Assembly (NCBI GenBank): GCA_049324695.1
Contig: JBMOMJ010000024.1
Coordinates: 90,231 to 154,230 of the forward strand
Direction: 5' to 3'
Length of the DNA: 64,000 nucleotides
Origin: PMG-095 sp049324695
GTDB taxonomy: Bacteria; Myxococcota_A; Polyangia; Polyangiales; Polyangiaceae
The notes beneath the pieces are model-generated. The model had not been told where the DNA came from, searched no databases, and saw nothing but the letters and a program-made list of their open reading frames with translations. Made by a program: the position numbers and the translations under genes. Positions within the stretch are counted from its first letter, which is position 1. Each line of letters begins with the position of its first letter. Shown here one piece after another: positions 25,041 to 32,710 of the stretch.

Positions 25041-26518
25041 AACCGCTGTATCGAACTACGAGCTTGTGTTCGACGTGCAAGAACGCGCTGCCTGCCGAAG
25101 TGTTCAGCACCGCCGACGGCGAGGTCTTCATGCACAAGCGCTGCCCCGAACATGGGGAGCAGCAGGTGCGACTCTCCACTGACGCCGACTGGTACATGGC
25201 CACTCGCGCAACCGAGCAGCGTTTGGTCGAACCGCGAGGCGAACGTCGCGATGTCGAGCATGGCTGTCCGTTCGACTGCGGGCCGTGCCAACAGCACGAT
25301 CAAAGCGTGCGCCTGCCGGTGGTCACCATCACCAGCGCTTGCAATCTCGACTGCCCGATTTGCTACGTCCACAACAAAAACAAGGACGCCTATCACATGC
25401 CGGTCGCGGAGTTCCGGCAGATTCTTGGGCATTTGCGGCGTGAGCACGGCGAAATCGACATCGTCAATTTCACCGGCGGGGAGCCGCTGTTGCATCCCGA
25501 GTTCGCTGAATTCTTGCGCCTGTCGCGCGAAGCCAACGTGCACCGCGTCACGATTTGTTCGAATGGGATCCGGCTTGCGCGCGATGAAAACCTGGTACGT
25601 CAACTAGCCGAAGCCGGAGCGCGTGTTGCGCTGTCATTCGACACATTCGACGAAGCGGTCGACTACGAGCTCCAAGGCGCCCGCCTGCTCGACATCAAGA
25701 TGCGTTGCATCGAGCTCCTCGACAAACACGGCGTCGACACCACGCTCATCCCCGTGATGACCAAGGGTCTCAACGATCACGAGATCGGGCGTATCCTCGA
25801 GCTCGCCTGGAAAACGCGCTGCATTCGCCACGTGGAGGTGCACACGATCACCTTCACTGGTCAGGGCGGCACCAATTTCTCCCGCTCGGGCCGCATCAGC
25901 ATGGTTGAAGTGCTGGATCGCATTGCAACTACCACCTCAGGGCTCCTCACGCGGGCGGACTTCGTGCCATCGCCGTGTGCACACCCACTCTGCTATCAAA
26001 TTGCTTACCTGCTCCTGGATCCCGAAGGTGGCGCGCCGATTCCGTTCACGCGCTTTTTGTCGCGTGAAACGTTGTACGAGTGCCTTTCGGAGCGGCTCTA
26101 CATCGAGCCGTCGCGCAAGCTGGAGCGCGCCATGCTCGACGCCATCGACCGCCTCTGGATTTCCGACGATTCCGACGCCGAGCGCACGATTCGCATTCTG
26201 AAGAACCTGCTGGGGCAGCTCTTCCCGCGTGACCGTGTGATGACTCAAGCTGAGGCGTTGCGCGTCAGCGAGCTCGCCTCCAAGGCCGTTTACGTGCACT
26301 CGCACATGGACGAAGAAACCTTCGACACCGAGCGCATCGTTTCGTGCTGCGATTCGAATTGCTACGCCGACGGCAGCACCGTGCCGGTGTGCGCCTACAA
26401 CGTTCTCTATCGCGACAAGGAAGAGCACTTCATGTTGAAACCGATGACGTGGAGCGCCCGCAGTGGTGGCCAAAAGTCGTTCCCGCCGCGCGTCGGCAGG
26501 CTGCCGGTGTTGACATGA
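25037..26518 (+). CDS. Radical SAM enzyme, tetraether-lipid-synthase (Tes)-like
   Basis: A 493-residue radical SAM protein. The cluster motif is Cys102-x3-Cys106-x2-Cys109 (SACNLDCPICYV), followed by the GGEP motif (NFTGGEPLLHPEF). Extra Cys sets flank it: Cys11/Cys14 and CPEHG at 36-40, then CPFDCGPCQQH at 77-87, and a C-terminal Cys group (CCDSNC...VCAYN). The N-terminal LCSTC...CPEHG...CPFDCGPC layout resembles MJ0619/Tes-type enzymes, which carry several iron-sulfur clusters and join unactivated carbons in lipids. This family link is from memory of the motifs. TTG start with GGAGG upstream, in a TTGA overlap with the aminotransferase gene; the stop overlaps the next ATG. Confidence 0.85.
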   Translation: MKPLYRTTSLCSTCKNALPAEVFSTADGEVFMHKRCPEHGEQQVRLSTDADWYMATRATEQRLVEPRGERRDVEHGCPFDCGPCQQHDQSVRLPVVTITSACNLDCPICYVHNKNKDAYHMPVAEFRQILGHLRREHGEIDIVNFTGGEPLLHPEFAEFLRLSREANVHRVTICSNGIRLARDENLVRQLAEAGARVALSFDTFDEAVDYELQGARLLDIKMRCIELLDKHGVDTTLIPVMTKGLNDHEIGRILELAWKTRCIRHVEVHTITFTGQGGTNFSRSGRISMVEVLDRIATTTSGLLTRADFVPSPCAHPLCYQIAYLLLDPEGGAPIPFTRFLSRETLYECLSERLYIEPSRKLERAMLDAIDRLWISDDSDAERTIRILKNLLGQLFPRDRVMTQAEALRVSELASKAVYVHSHMDEETFDTERIVSCCDSNCYADGSTVPVCAYNVLYRDKEEHFMLKPMTWSARSGGQKSFPPRVGRLPVLT

Positions 26519-27264
26519 GCACCGGCGAGCGCCTGAAGAATCAGGTTTGCGTTGTGACGGGAGGTTCACGCGGGCTGGGGCGTGCACTCTGCCTTGCGTT
26601 CGCGCGGCAAGGCGCGAAGGTCGCGTTCACCTATCGGCAAAACGCGGCCGAGGCAGAACAAACGCTGGCCATGCTGCACGAGGCCGGCGCTGAGGCGCGT
26701 ATGTTTCAGGGCAGCGTCAGCGATGCAGAGCACGTGCGCACCACCGTGAAAGCGATCTTGGCTGAATGGGGCCAAATCGACGTGTTGGTGAACAATGCTG
26801 CAGTCACGCAAGTAGTGCCGCTCGCCATGTTGGAAGAAGACGAGTGGGATGAAGTGGTGTCGACCACACTGAAGGGCGCCTACCTCTTTTCTCGCGCGGT
26901 GGTGCGCGGCATGATTCGCCGAAAGCGCGGCCACATCTTGAACATCGGGGCATTTTCCTCGGAGCGCATCGTCGAATCACCGCTGCACTTCGCTGCAGCC
27001 AAGTCAGGGCTGCGCGGCATGACCGAAGCGCTCGCGCTGGAGGTAGGGCGTCACGGTATTCTGGTGAACCTGCTCGCGCCGGGCCTGCTCGATGTGGGGC
27101 TCGGACAAATGCTGTTGCCCCATCGCATCGAGGAGTACACCGAACAATGTGCGCTCGGCCGCGTCGGCACGGCGGCTGAGCTCGCCGAGCTCGCGATTTT
27201 CCTCGTGTCCAACGAGAATTCCTTCATGACGGGCGCAAAGTTGGTGGCAGATGGCGGGCTCTGA
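26515..27264 (+). CDS. SDR-family protein lacking the catalytic Ser and Tyr
   Basis: A 249-residue FabG-like short-chain dehydrogenase fold. Cofactor binding looks intact: TGGSRGLG at residues 15-22 and NNAA at 93-96. But the active-site positions are changed. The segment NIGAFSS...ESPLHFAAAKSG aligns with the usual NIGS...YAAAK, giving Ala146 for Ser and Phe159 for Tyr, while Lys163 is kept. Normal ketoreductase chemistry is therefore unlikely; it may bind substrate or cofactor structurally, catalyse another reaction, or pair with the next SDR. The ATG overlaps the radical SAM stop (ATGA), and the end overlaps the next SDR by 14 bases. Confidence 0.88.
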   Translation: MSTGERLKNQVCVVTGGSRGLGRALCLAFARQGAKVAFTYRQNAAEAEQTLAMLHEAGAEARMFQGSVSDAEHVRTTVKAILAEWGQIDVLVNNAAVTQVVPLAMLEEDEWDEVVSTTLKGAYLFSRAVVRGMIRRKRGHILNIGAFSSERIVESPLHFAAAKSGLRGMTEALALEVGRHGILVNLLAPGLLDVGLGQMLLPHRIEEYTEQCALGRVGTAAELAELAIFLVSNENSFMTGAKLVADGGL

Positions 27265-27970
27265 ACGGGCGTGGGTCATCGGGGGCAGCGGCACCGTCGG
27301 GCGCGCGGTGGTGCAAGAGCTGGCACGCCGCGGTCTCGATTGCAGCTTCACCTGGCACGAAAGCGAGAACACGGCGCGCGAGCTCGAGCGGCTGACGGGC
27401 GCACGTGCACTCCGCTTCGACGCCAGCAAGCCGCAAGAAGTGGACGGCTGGGTACAGTACGCGGTCAGCGAATTCGGGTTGCCACGCGTGCTCGTCTACG
27501 CAGCTGGCATTAGCGCTGGTAAGAGCCTGGCCGAGCTGGACGTTGCGGAGTTCGAGCATGCCCTGCGTGTGAACGTGACGGCGCCGTTCGCGTTGTTGCG
27601 TGCGCTGGGCGCGGCCGTTTCTCACGCAAATGCGAAGCTCGACGCTGTCTTGCTGGGTGCGCTCGATCGCGGTCAATCGTTGCCGTTGCCGGTGCACTTT
27701 GCGTCGTCGCAGGGTGCCTTGTCGGCGCTCACGATGGCGATCGCACGCGAGCTCGGGCCGCTCGGAGTGCGTGTGAACCAAATCGCGCTCGGTGTTTTGG
27801 AAGCTGGCTTGTCTCGCACGTTGGATGCCGCGGTGATCGACCAGTATCTCAAGTTCAGCGCACTTCGCCGGCGTGGCAGTCCTGCCGAGGTTGCGCGCGC
27901 CGTCGCGTGGCTCGCGCTGGAGAACACTTACATCACGGGCAAGGTGATCCCGGTAAACGGCGGGATCTAA
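27251..27970 (+). CDS. SDR-family protein lacking the whole catalytic triad
   Basis: A 239-residue SDR protein with a degenerate cofactor site (GGSGTVGRAV at 11-20, AAGIS at 85-89). At the active site LLGALD...PLPVHFASSQGAL aligns with IGS...YxxxK, so Ser, Tyr and Lys are replaced by Ala137, Phe150 and Gln154. It shares the Ala and the His-Phe pair with the SDR just upstream, so the change looks like a feature of the pair rather than random decay. The C-terminal substrate loop and tail (LENTYITGKVIPVNGGI) are normal for FabG-type proteins. Last gene of the four-gene operon. Possible roles: partner subunit of the first SDR, or a scaffold. Confidence 0.87.
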   Translation: MAGSERAWVIGGSGTVGRAVVQELARRGLDCSFTWHESENTARELERLTGARALRFDASKPQEVDGWVQYAVSEFGLPRVLVYAAGISAGKSLAELDVAEFEHALRVNVTAPFALLRALGAAVSHANAKLDAVLLGALDRGQSLPLPVHFASSQGALSALTMAIARELGPLGVRVNQIALGVLEAGLSRTLDAAVIDQYLKFSALRRRGSPAEVARAVAWLALENTYITGKVIPVNGGI

Positions 27971-27974
27971 CGAT

Positions 27975-28919
27975 CTACTTGGCCGTGATTTGCACGGCGA
28001 TGCGACGGTTCTTGCTTCGGCAAGCATCCGTATCGTTCGCTGGGCAAATCGGGCGTTCGCCACCGTAGCCCCTGGCTTCCAGCCGCGCCGCTGGCACTCC
28101 GAATTGCACGAGCTCTTCCTTCACGGCTTGCGCGCGCTCTTGCGAGAGCTTCAGGTTGGCCGCCGCGTCGCCGGTGTTCTCGGTGTAGCCTCCGATCGTG
28201 AGCTTCACGCGAGGGTAAGCTTTGAGAATTTCGGAGACGTTCTCGAGTTGGTGCCTGGACAGATCACGATCGAGCTCGGGGCCAGGTCCGGTGAAGTACA
28301 CGCGATCGAAGTCGAACCACGCTTTGGGATCGGCTTTCTTCTTCGGTTCTTCTAGGATCTGCAATAAGCGCCGCTCGATGCCGTCCCAGGCACCGCGAAG
28401 CTCGTAGTTCGTCGGCAGAATGCGCAACACCGAGGCCGCCTCCGCGTGAGCTTCTTTCGCCCGTAGCGCGGCGACACGTTGTAGCCGTGACAGCTGATGC
28501 ACCAGCTCGAGAGCAATCTGATCAATCTGCCGCACTTCGTCGTAGGTCTTTGCGACGTCCTTCGAGACCTTCTCTAGTTCCTCGCGTTTTCGCGATTTTT
28601 GCGCTGAATCGAGGCGTTCCGAAAGCCACATGAACTTGGCTCCCATGATCCCGCGCCCCTCTTCGGTTGCGTAAAACTTCGCACGCACCGGTCCGAAACC
28701 AGGAACGTCCGACGGCATCGCCTCGACCTGTTTGCGCAAGTCCGCGAACTTGGTGTCGAGCGCATTGAGCTGCGGCTCTAGCCCACGCAAAGACTGCCTG
28801 ACCGAATTCGGATCGAGCGCCGCCTGTGACTCGCTCGCCTTTTCTGACTTCTGCTTCTGACATCCACACACGACGCTCACGCTCGCGAGCAGACACATCA
28901 ACAGCGGCAACGTTCGCAA
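27975..28919 (-). CDS. OmpA-family peptidoglycan-binding lipoprotein
   Basis: A 314-residue lipoprotein (leader ending SVVCGC). The middle is helical and probably coiled-coil (residues 35-190). The C-terminal OmpA domain at about 200-312 has FDFDRVYFTGPGPELD, the strand-helix pattern LENVSEILKAYPRVKLTIGGYTENTGDAAANLKLSQERAQAVKEEL (family signature over residues 225-270) and the closing GYGGERPICPANDTDACRSKNRRI. It anchors the outer membrane or a complex to peptidoglycan. The TTG at 28919 is preferred because GGAG sits five bases upstream; TTG 28937 is also possible. It converges on the SDR operon with 4 bases between. Confidence 0.88.
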   Translation of the reverse strand: MRTLPLLMCLLASVSVVCGCQKQKSEKASESQAALDPNSVRQSLRGLEPQLNALDTKFADLRKQVEAMPSDVPGFGPVRAKFYATEEGRGIMGAKFMWLSERLDSAQKSRKREELEKVSKDVAKTYDEVRQIDQIALELVHQLSRLQRVAALRAKEAHAEAASVLRILPTNYELRGAWDGIERRLLQILEEPKKKADPKAWFDFDRVYFTGPGPELDRDLSRHQLENVSEILKAYPRVKLTIGGYTENTGDAAANLKLSQERAQAVKEELVQFGVPAARLEARGYGGERPICPANDTDACRSKNRRIAVQITAK

Positions 28920-29295
28920 TCGAGCTCCAACCACCAAACGATATTGTCCGCGCGAAGCAACGACGTCGAGCGCGTGAACACGACAAATTTTTGCGACGCT
29001 CTCCGCACGACGAGCGACTACGAATGAGACGCGCGGACGCTTTGGCCTGGCTCTGCGTTCACCTTCGCGTCATCGAAAAAAATCGTCGCGCGTTTCACCG
29101 AGCAGAGATCCAGGGCGCGGTGCTGCGGGCATTACTAACGCATGAGAACGGTCTGGTTACTGCCCGTCTAGTCCTGGTTCGAGACGAACCCATTCATCAA
29201 TGACGCAAATTTCCGAAGCCGGCGCAGCAAGCACCAGACAAGTTCGCCTCAATCGCATTCAGTCCGCCGGCTGAAACCTCCCGACGAAACGCCAC
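28920..29295. other. Gene-free divergent region
   Basis: About 375 bases between the OmpA lipoprotein gene and the divergent lipoprotein gene at 29296. It must hold both promoters. A short plus-strand frame here overlaps the OmpA gene and shows no protein-like features. No hairpin or repeat stands out. Confidence 0.4.
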
Positions 29296-30033
29296 ATGAG
29301 ACTCCGATTCACGCCCATCGTTGCCGCGAGAAGCCTTGCCATCCTGATTTGCGCTGCCGGTTGCAGCGCCGCATCCGGCTCCGAGCCTGACAACACAGGC
29401 GGCTCGGCGGCAGGAGGAAAGTCTGGTTCCGGCGGCTCCGCTGGCATGGGCACCGGAGGAAGCCAACCCGGCGCGGGAGGAAGCGCCTCGGGAGGCAAGA
29501 GCAACGGCGGCTCGAGCAATGGGGGCTCGAACAGCAACGGCGGTTCGAGCAGCGGTGGTTCGAGCAACGGCGGCTCGCACAGCAACTCCGGTGGCGCGAA
29601 CAATAACTCCGGAGGCCGCGGGGGCGCCGGCGGTTCGAGCAACGGCGGCTCGAGCTCTGGAGGTTCGAGTGGCAACCAGCCGGAAGCGAGCTGGGCCACG
29701 GTTCGGCTCGTTTTGACGGGTACCATGCCTCCCTGCGGCTCGGCGCCCTGTCATGGCGCAGGCGGGATGGCTCCTCCAGGTAATCACCTCACCCTGCAGG
29801 ATGATGACCAGCTCTACACCCACGTGACGACGTACACGTCGAAGGCGTGCGGCAATGTTCCGCTCGTCGACAAGAGCAATCCGGCGAACAGCGGTCTGAT
29901 TAAGATCCTCAAGGGGCCGTGCGGGGAAACGCCGCGCATGCCGTACGCATGCAGTCCGACTGACGGCAGCTGCGTGCCCGACGAGTACATCAACGCGATT
30001 CAGCAGTGGATCGCGAAAGGCGCGCCGAAGTAA
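29296..30033 (+). CDS. Gly/Ser-linker lipoprotein with a CX4CH motif
   Basis: A 245-residue lipoprotein: leader MRLRFTPIVAARSLAILICAAGC, then about 100 residues of Gly/Ser/Asn repeats (NGGSS, SGGSS) forming a flexible stalk. The last 115 residues are a small domain with CGSAPCHGAGG near its start, a Cys-x4-Cys-His arrangement reminiscent of atypical c-type heme sites, and a cytochrome-like ending (SGLIKILKGPCG...MPYAC...YINAIQQWIAKGAPK). The ending matches the small cytochrome-c-like domains found in planctomycete and myxobacterial surface proteins. Heme binding is therefore possible but not shown. Close to the second DUF1552/DUF1592 pair. Confidence 0.78.
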   Translation: MRLRFTPIVAARSLAILICAAGCSAASGSEPDNTGGSAAGGKSGSGGSAGMGTGGSQPGAGGSASGGKSNGGSSNGGSNSNGGSSSGGSSNGGSHSNSGGANNNSGGRGGAGGSSNGGSSSGGSSGNQPEASWATVRLVLTGTMPPCGSAPCHGAGGMAPPGNHLTLQDDDQLYTHVTTYTSKACGNVPLVDKSNPANSGLIKILKGPCGETPRMPYACSPTDGSCVPDEYINAIQQWIAKGAPK

Positions 30034-30054
30034 GCGAGGTATCGTTCCGGCGCG

Positions 30055-30936
30055 CTACTTCACGAGTGCCGCAGCTGGATAGGCCTCGTACGCCACCCCC
30101 GGCGTGGTCACTGCGTTCGTTTGGAATGCCCAACTGCCTCGGGGCACGATTTCGCCGGTGCCCATGCTCGTCGCCATGGCAAGCGGCCTTCCCACGCGAT
30201 TCACAGGAAAAATCGCCACGGAAGCGTTCGTCACCGCGATGTCGAGCTCGTTCACGAAGGTCCCCTGGTAGGCTGCGCCTCCGGCACTGTTCACGCTGGT
30301 GATCTCGCTAATGGTGAACCCGTTGATCGCAACGCCATCCAGTCCGAAGTAGTTGCAGCGGTAGACGACGAAACCAATGTCGTCGACTGCGAGCTCAGCG
30401 GGCAAGTCTGTAACCGCAGCCATCGTGACGTCACCAGGTCCGACGCAGGCCGCGATCGTGCCAGAGCTGCCTGTCAGGCGGTACATGTGCTTCGTGTGCA
30501 TGCCGCTGAGACCAGCCGCCACCGACTGTTCATCCTTGTCGAAGAGCTCCAGCGAAACGAGCGCGTTGCACGCCACCTGAGTGCCGGTATTCCGCAAGGC
30601 AGCGTAGAGCTCGGCGTTCTGCGGCCCTTTCTGAAGAGTCAGCGCAATCAATTCGAAGTCGCCGTTTCCCCCCGGCAGCGCGCTAACTTGAATGTGCTGC
30701 GGAACGATCAGCGCATCCGCGTCGTTGCCGCCCCCGCCCAACCCCGCGACGCTACCAGCCACTCCCTCACTGCCACTCGCGCCGCCCGCGCCACCGCTTG
30801 CTGTGGAGCCACCGCGCGCCAGCGTCGGAGCACCGGCATTTCCGCCCGAGCCGACGTCCCCAGCTTCACTGTTCTCCGAACAAGCGAGCCCGAGAGCTGC
30901 AGCCGCAACAGCGCCTAGCAAACGCTTGCACAGCAT
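30055..30936 (-). CDS. Lipoprotein with FxLYD-like domains
   Basis: A 293-residue lipoprotein (MLCKRLLGAVAAAALGLAC) with a Gly/Ala/Ser linker to about residue 70. The rest contains immunoglobulin-like beta segments of the FxLYD kind: ELYAALRNTGTQVACNALVSLELFDKDEQSVAAG (residues about 108-142) and a second, weaker copy at about 225-285 (GTFVNELDIAVTNASVAIFPVNRVGRPLA). Such domains have no known enzymatic activity and are common in surface lipoproteins. ATG at 30936 chosen for its normal leader. It converges with the CX4CH lipoprotein, 21 bases apart. Confidence 0.75.
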   Translation of the reverse strand: MLCKRLLGAVAAAALGLACSENSEAGDVGSGGNAGAPTLARGGSTASGGAGGASGSEGVAGSVAGLGGGGNDADALIVPQHIQVSALPGGNGDFELIALTLQKGPQNAELYAALRNTGTQVACNALVSLELFDKDEQSVAAGLSGMHTKHMYRLTGSSGTIAACVGPGDVTMAAVTDLPAELAVDDIGFVVYRCNYFGLDGVAINGFTISEITSVNSAGGAAYQGTFVNELDIAVTNASVAIFPVNRVGRPLAMATSMGTGEIVPRGSWAFQTNAVTTPGVAYEAYPAAALVK

Positions 30937-30998
30937 GAATCTAGTGGTGCGCAGGCATCGCTGTTTGTCAACGACGCACAATGAAAACGACGCACTCC

Positions 30999-31033
30999 AA
31001 AAAAAAGGCCCCTCCGCGACACGGAGAGGCCTT
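30999..31033 (-). terminator. Factor-independent terminator of the second DUF1592/DUF1552 operon
   Basis: On the minus strand AAGGCCTCTCCG pairs with CGGAGGGGCCTT (one mismatch) around a 5-base loop, directly followed by a run of eight T. It begins 21 bases after the DUF1552 stop at 31054. This is the clearest terminator in the window. Confidence 0.9.
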
Positions 31034-31053
31034 CGAGCCAGCGTTGTGCCCTC

Positions 31054-32691
31054 TCAGCCGTTGGCCTTGAGCGCCGTGTACTCACCCGGACTGGTAATGC
31101 GAGCCGGGTTGGTGCCACCGTGGATGTAGTCTTCGGTCTTGTCGTACATACCGAATTTGCTGACCGGCGCTGTGCCACCCTTCTTGGGGAAGCCATCATC
31201 GCCTGCCTTCACACCCATGGCATTCATGATGTTGTAGAAATACTTGTTGAGCGGCGCCTTGGAGAGCTTCGCGTCCGTGCCGGTGCCCTGATTGAGGCCG
31301 TTCGACATGTTCGGCGTGCCGTCCGTGCACTGCGACTCGCTGTTGCCGACCGTCAACGTGGCGGAGCCGTCATCGACGTTCACCGCCCAACCCGTCTTGA
31401 AGTAGCCACCGCAGCTGCCCGCCTGGATGATCGGAAGGTTGTTCAAATTGTGGGCGTTACCGTCCGACATTTCCTGGAACCAAACCGCCGCGCAGTTATC
31501 GAGCAGCGTGGATCCGTCGCCTTCCTTGATGTTGTTCAACATGCCGACGAGGTTGGCGAACTTCTGCGCGTAATAGGTATCGATCTTGATGAGGTTGGCC
31601 ACGGCGTTCGGCAAACACGGACCCGACATACCTGCGTTATCGAGCCGGTGCGAGAGAGCGTGCGCCTCGGTGTTGATGTTGAGACCCTTGAACACGTAGC
31701 TGCCCGGGTACTTCAGGAAGATGACCGGGTTGTAGGCGCAAGCAGCAGCCAGAGCCGCAACCGCCGAGTAAACGTCCGCGCCATCGAGACCGTTCGCCAC
31801 CATGGTGGTGAGGATGTCGGCACCGAGTGAGGACTTGCCTGCGGCGGTAACGTTCGATTGCGACGCGCCGATCATATCGCCGAGCGCCTGGTTGCAGACG
31901 GCGCTGGTCATGACCTGCGTGGTCTGATTCAGAAGCGCCTTCCAAGCCTCGAGCTTCATCTTGTCGGCTTGGCTCATGTCGAAGCGAGCCAAGGTGTCGA
32001 GGTCGTCCCTGACCAGATCGATGATGCTCTTGCCCTTGACCGCTTGATATGTATCCGGCGTCATCGGAGTGCCGGCCTTGAACAGGCCCGTAATGCCGCT
32101 GAACGCCTGAGACAGCGTGAGACCCGGGTATTGCGTCTCGGCGGCCGAGTACGAGATCCCCGACAACGGAGTATCCGTCGAGTTGCCCACACGCATGAAC
32201 ATGGGCGTGCCATTCGAGCTGAGCTGCTGAGCCATCACGTGGTCGAGCGAGGGCCCCTTCGGCTTGGCGTTGAACTTCTTGGCCTGATCGAAGTCGAACG
32301 GGTCGTCGCTGTTCGGCGTAACCGGCTGGCAGGTGAAGTACGAACCGACCACCTGCGTGTGCGGATCGTTGCCCTGCCCGCGCACCATGCCGCTCGTCCA
32401 CTCATTGTGACCACGGATGCCGCGCGGCATCAGGATCTTGTTTACGTATTGAGCCAACGGCTTGAGCGACGTCGCGTTGAGGTCTTCCGAGGTGAGCGCG
32501 CCGTGGGACTTCTTCGGGAACCAGCGCGTCGTGATGCAGCCGTAGTGCGTGAACATCGCGATGAAGGTCTTCGGCCGCGTGGCGCTCTGTCCCCACGCCT
32601 GGCGTTCCCAAACGGAGCTGAGGAACGGCGCAGCCACCGCTGCTCCGCCAAGGCCTCGGAGGAAGATTCGTCGGTTCATGTTGTTATTCAT
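31054..32691 (-). CDS. DUF1552 protein with Tat-like signal (second copy)
   Basis: A 545-residue DUF1552 protein with an RR-containing export signal (MNRRIFLRGLGGAAVAAPFL). Family features include KTFIAMFTHYGCITTRWFPK near the N-terminus, PSLDHVMAQQL, and CAAVWFQEMSDGNAHNLNNLPIIQAG towards the end. It is the counterpart of the protein at 9041-10597 but clearly diverged. It follows the DUF1592 gene by about 20 bases and is closed by the strong terminator at 30999-31033. Exact role of the family is unknown. Confidence 0.92.
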   Translation of the reverse strand: MNNNMNRRIFLRGLGGAAVAAPFLSSVWERQAWGQSATRPKTFIAMFTHYGCITTRWFPKKSHGALTSEDLNATSLKPLAQYVNKILMPRGIRGHNEWTSGMVRGQGNDPHTQVVGSYFTCQPVTPNSDDPFDFDQAKKFNAKPKGPSLDHVMAQQLSSNGTPMFMRVGNSTDTPLSGISYSAAETQYPGLTLSQAFSGITGLFKAGTPMTPDTYQAVKGKSIIDLVRDDLDTLARFDMSQADKMKLEAWKALLNQTTQVMTSAVCNQALGDMIGASQSNVTAAGKSSLGADILTTMVANGLDGADVYSAVAALAAACAYNPVIFLKYPGSYVFKGLNINTEAHALSHRLDNAGMSGPCLPNAVANLIKIDTYYAQKFANLVGMLNNIKEGDGSTLLDNCAAVWFQEMSDGNAHNLNNLPIIQAGSCGGYFKTGWAVNVDDGSATLTVGNSESQCTDGTPNMSNGLNQGTGTDAKLSKAPLNKYFYNIMNAMGVKAGDDGFPKKGGTAPVSKFGMYDKTEDYIHGGTNPARITSPGEYTALKANG

Positions 32692-32710
32692 GTTCGGATT
32701 TCCTCAGCTT

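Noticed and set aside
26515..27970. Calling both SDR genes normal 3-oxoacyl-ACP reductases
   Set aside because: The catalytic Tyr and Ser are replaced in both, so standard reductase activity should not be assumed.
28826..29203. A 125-codon plus-strand frame between the OmpA and CX4CH genes
   Set aside because: Overlaps the OmpA coding region, is Arg-rich and has no recognisable features.
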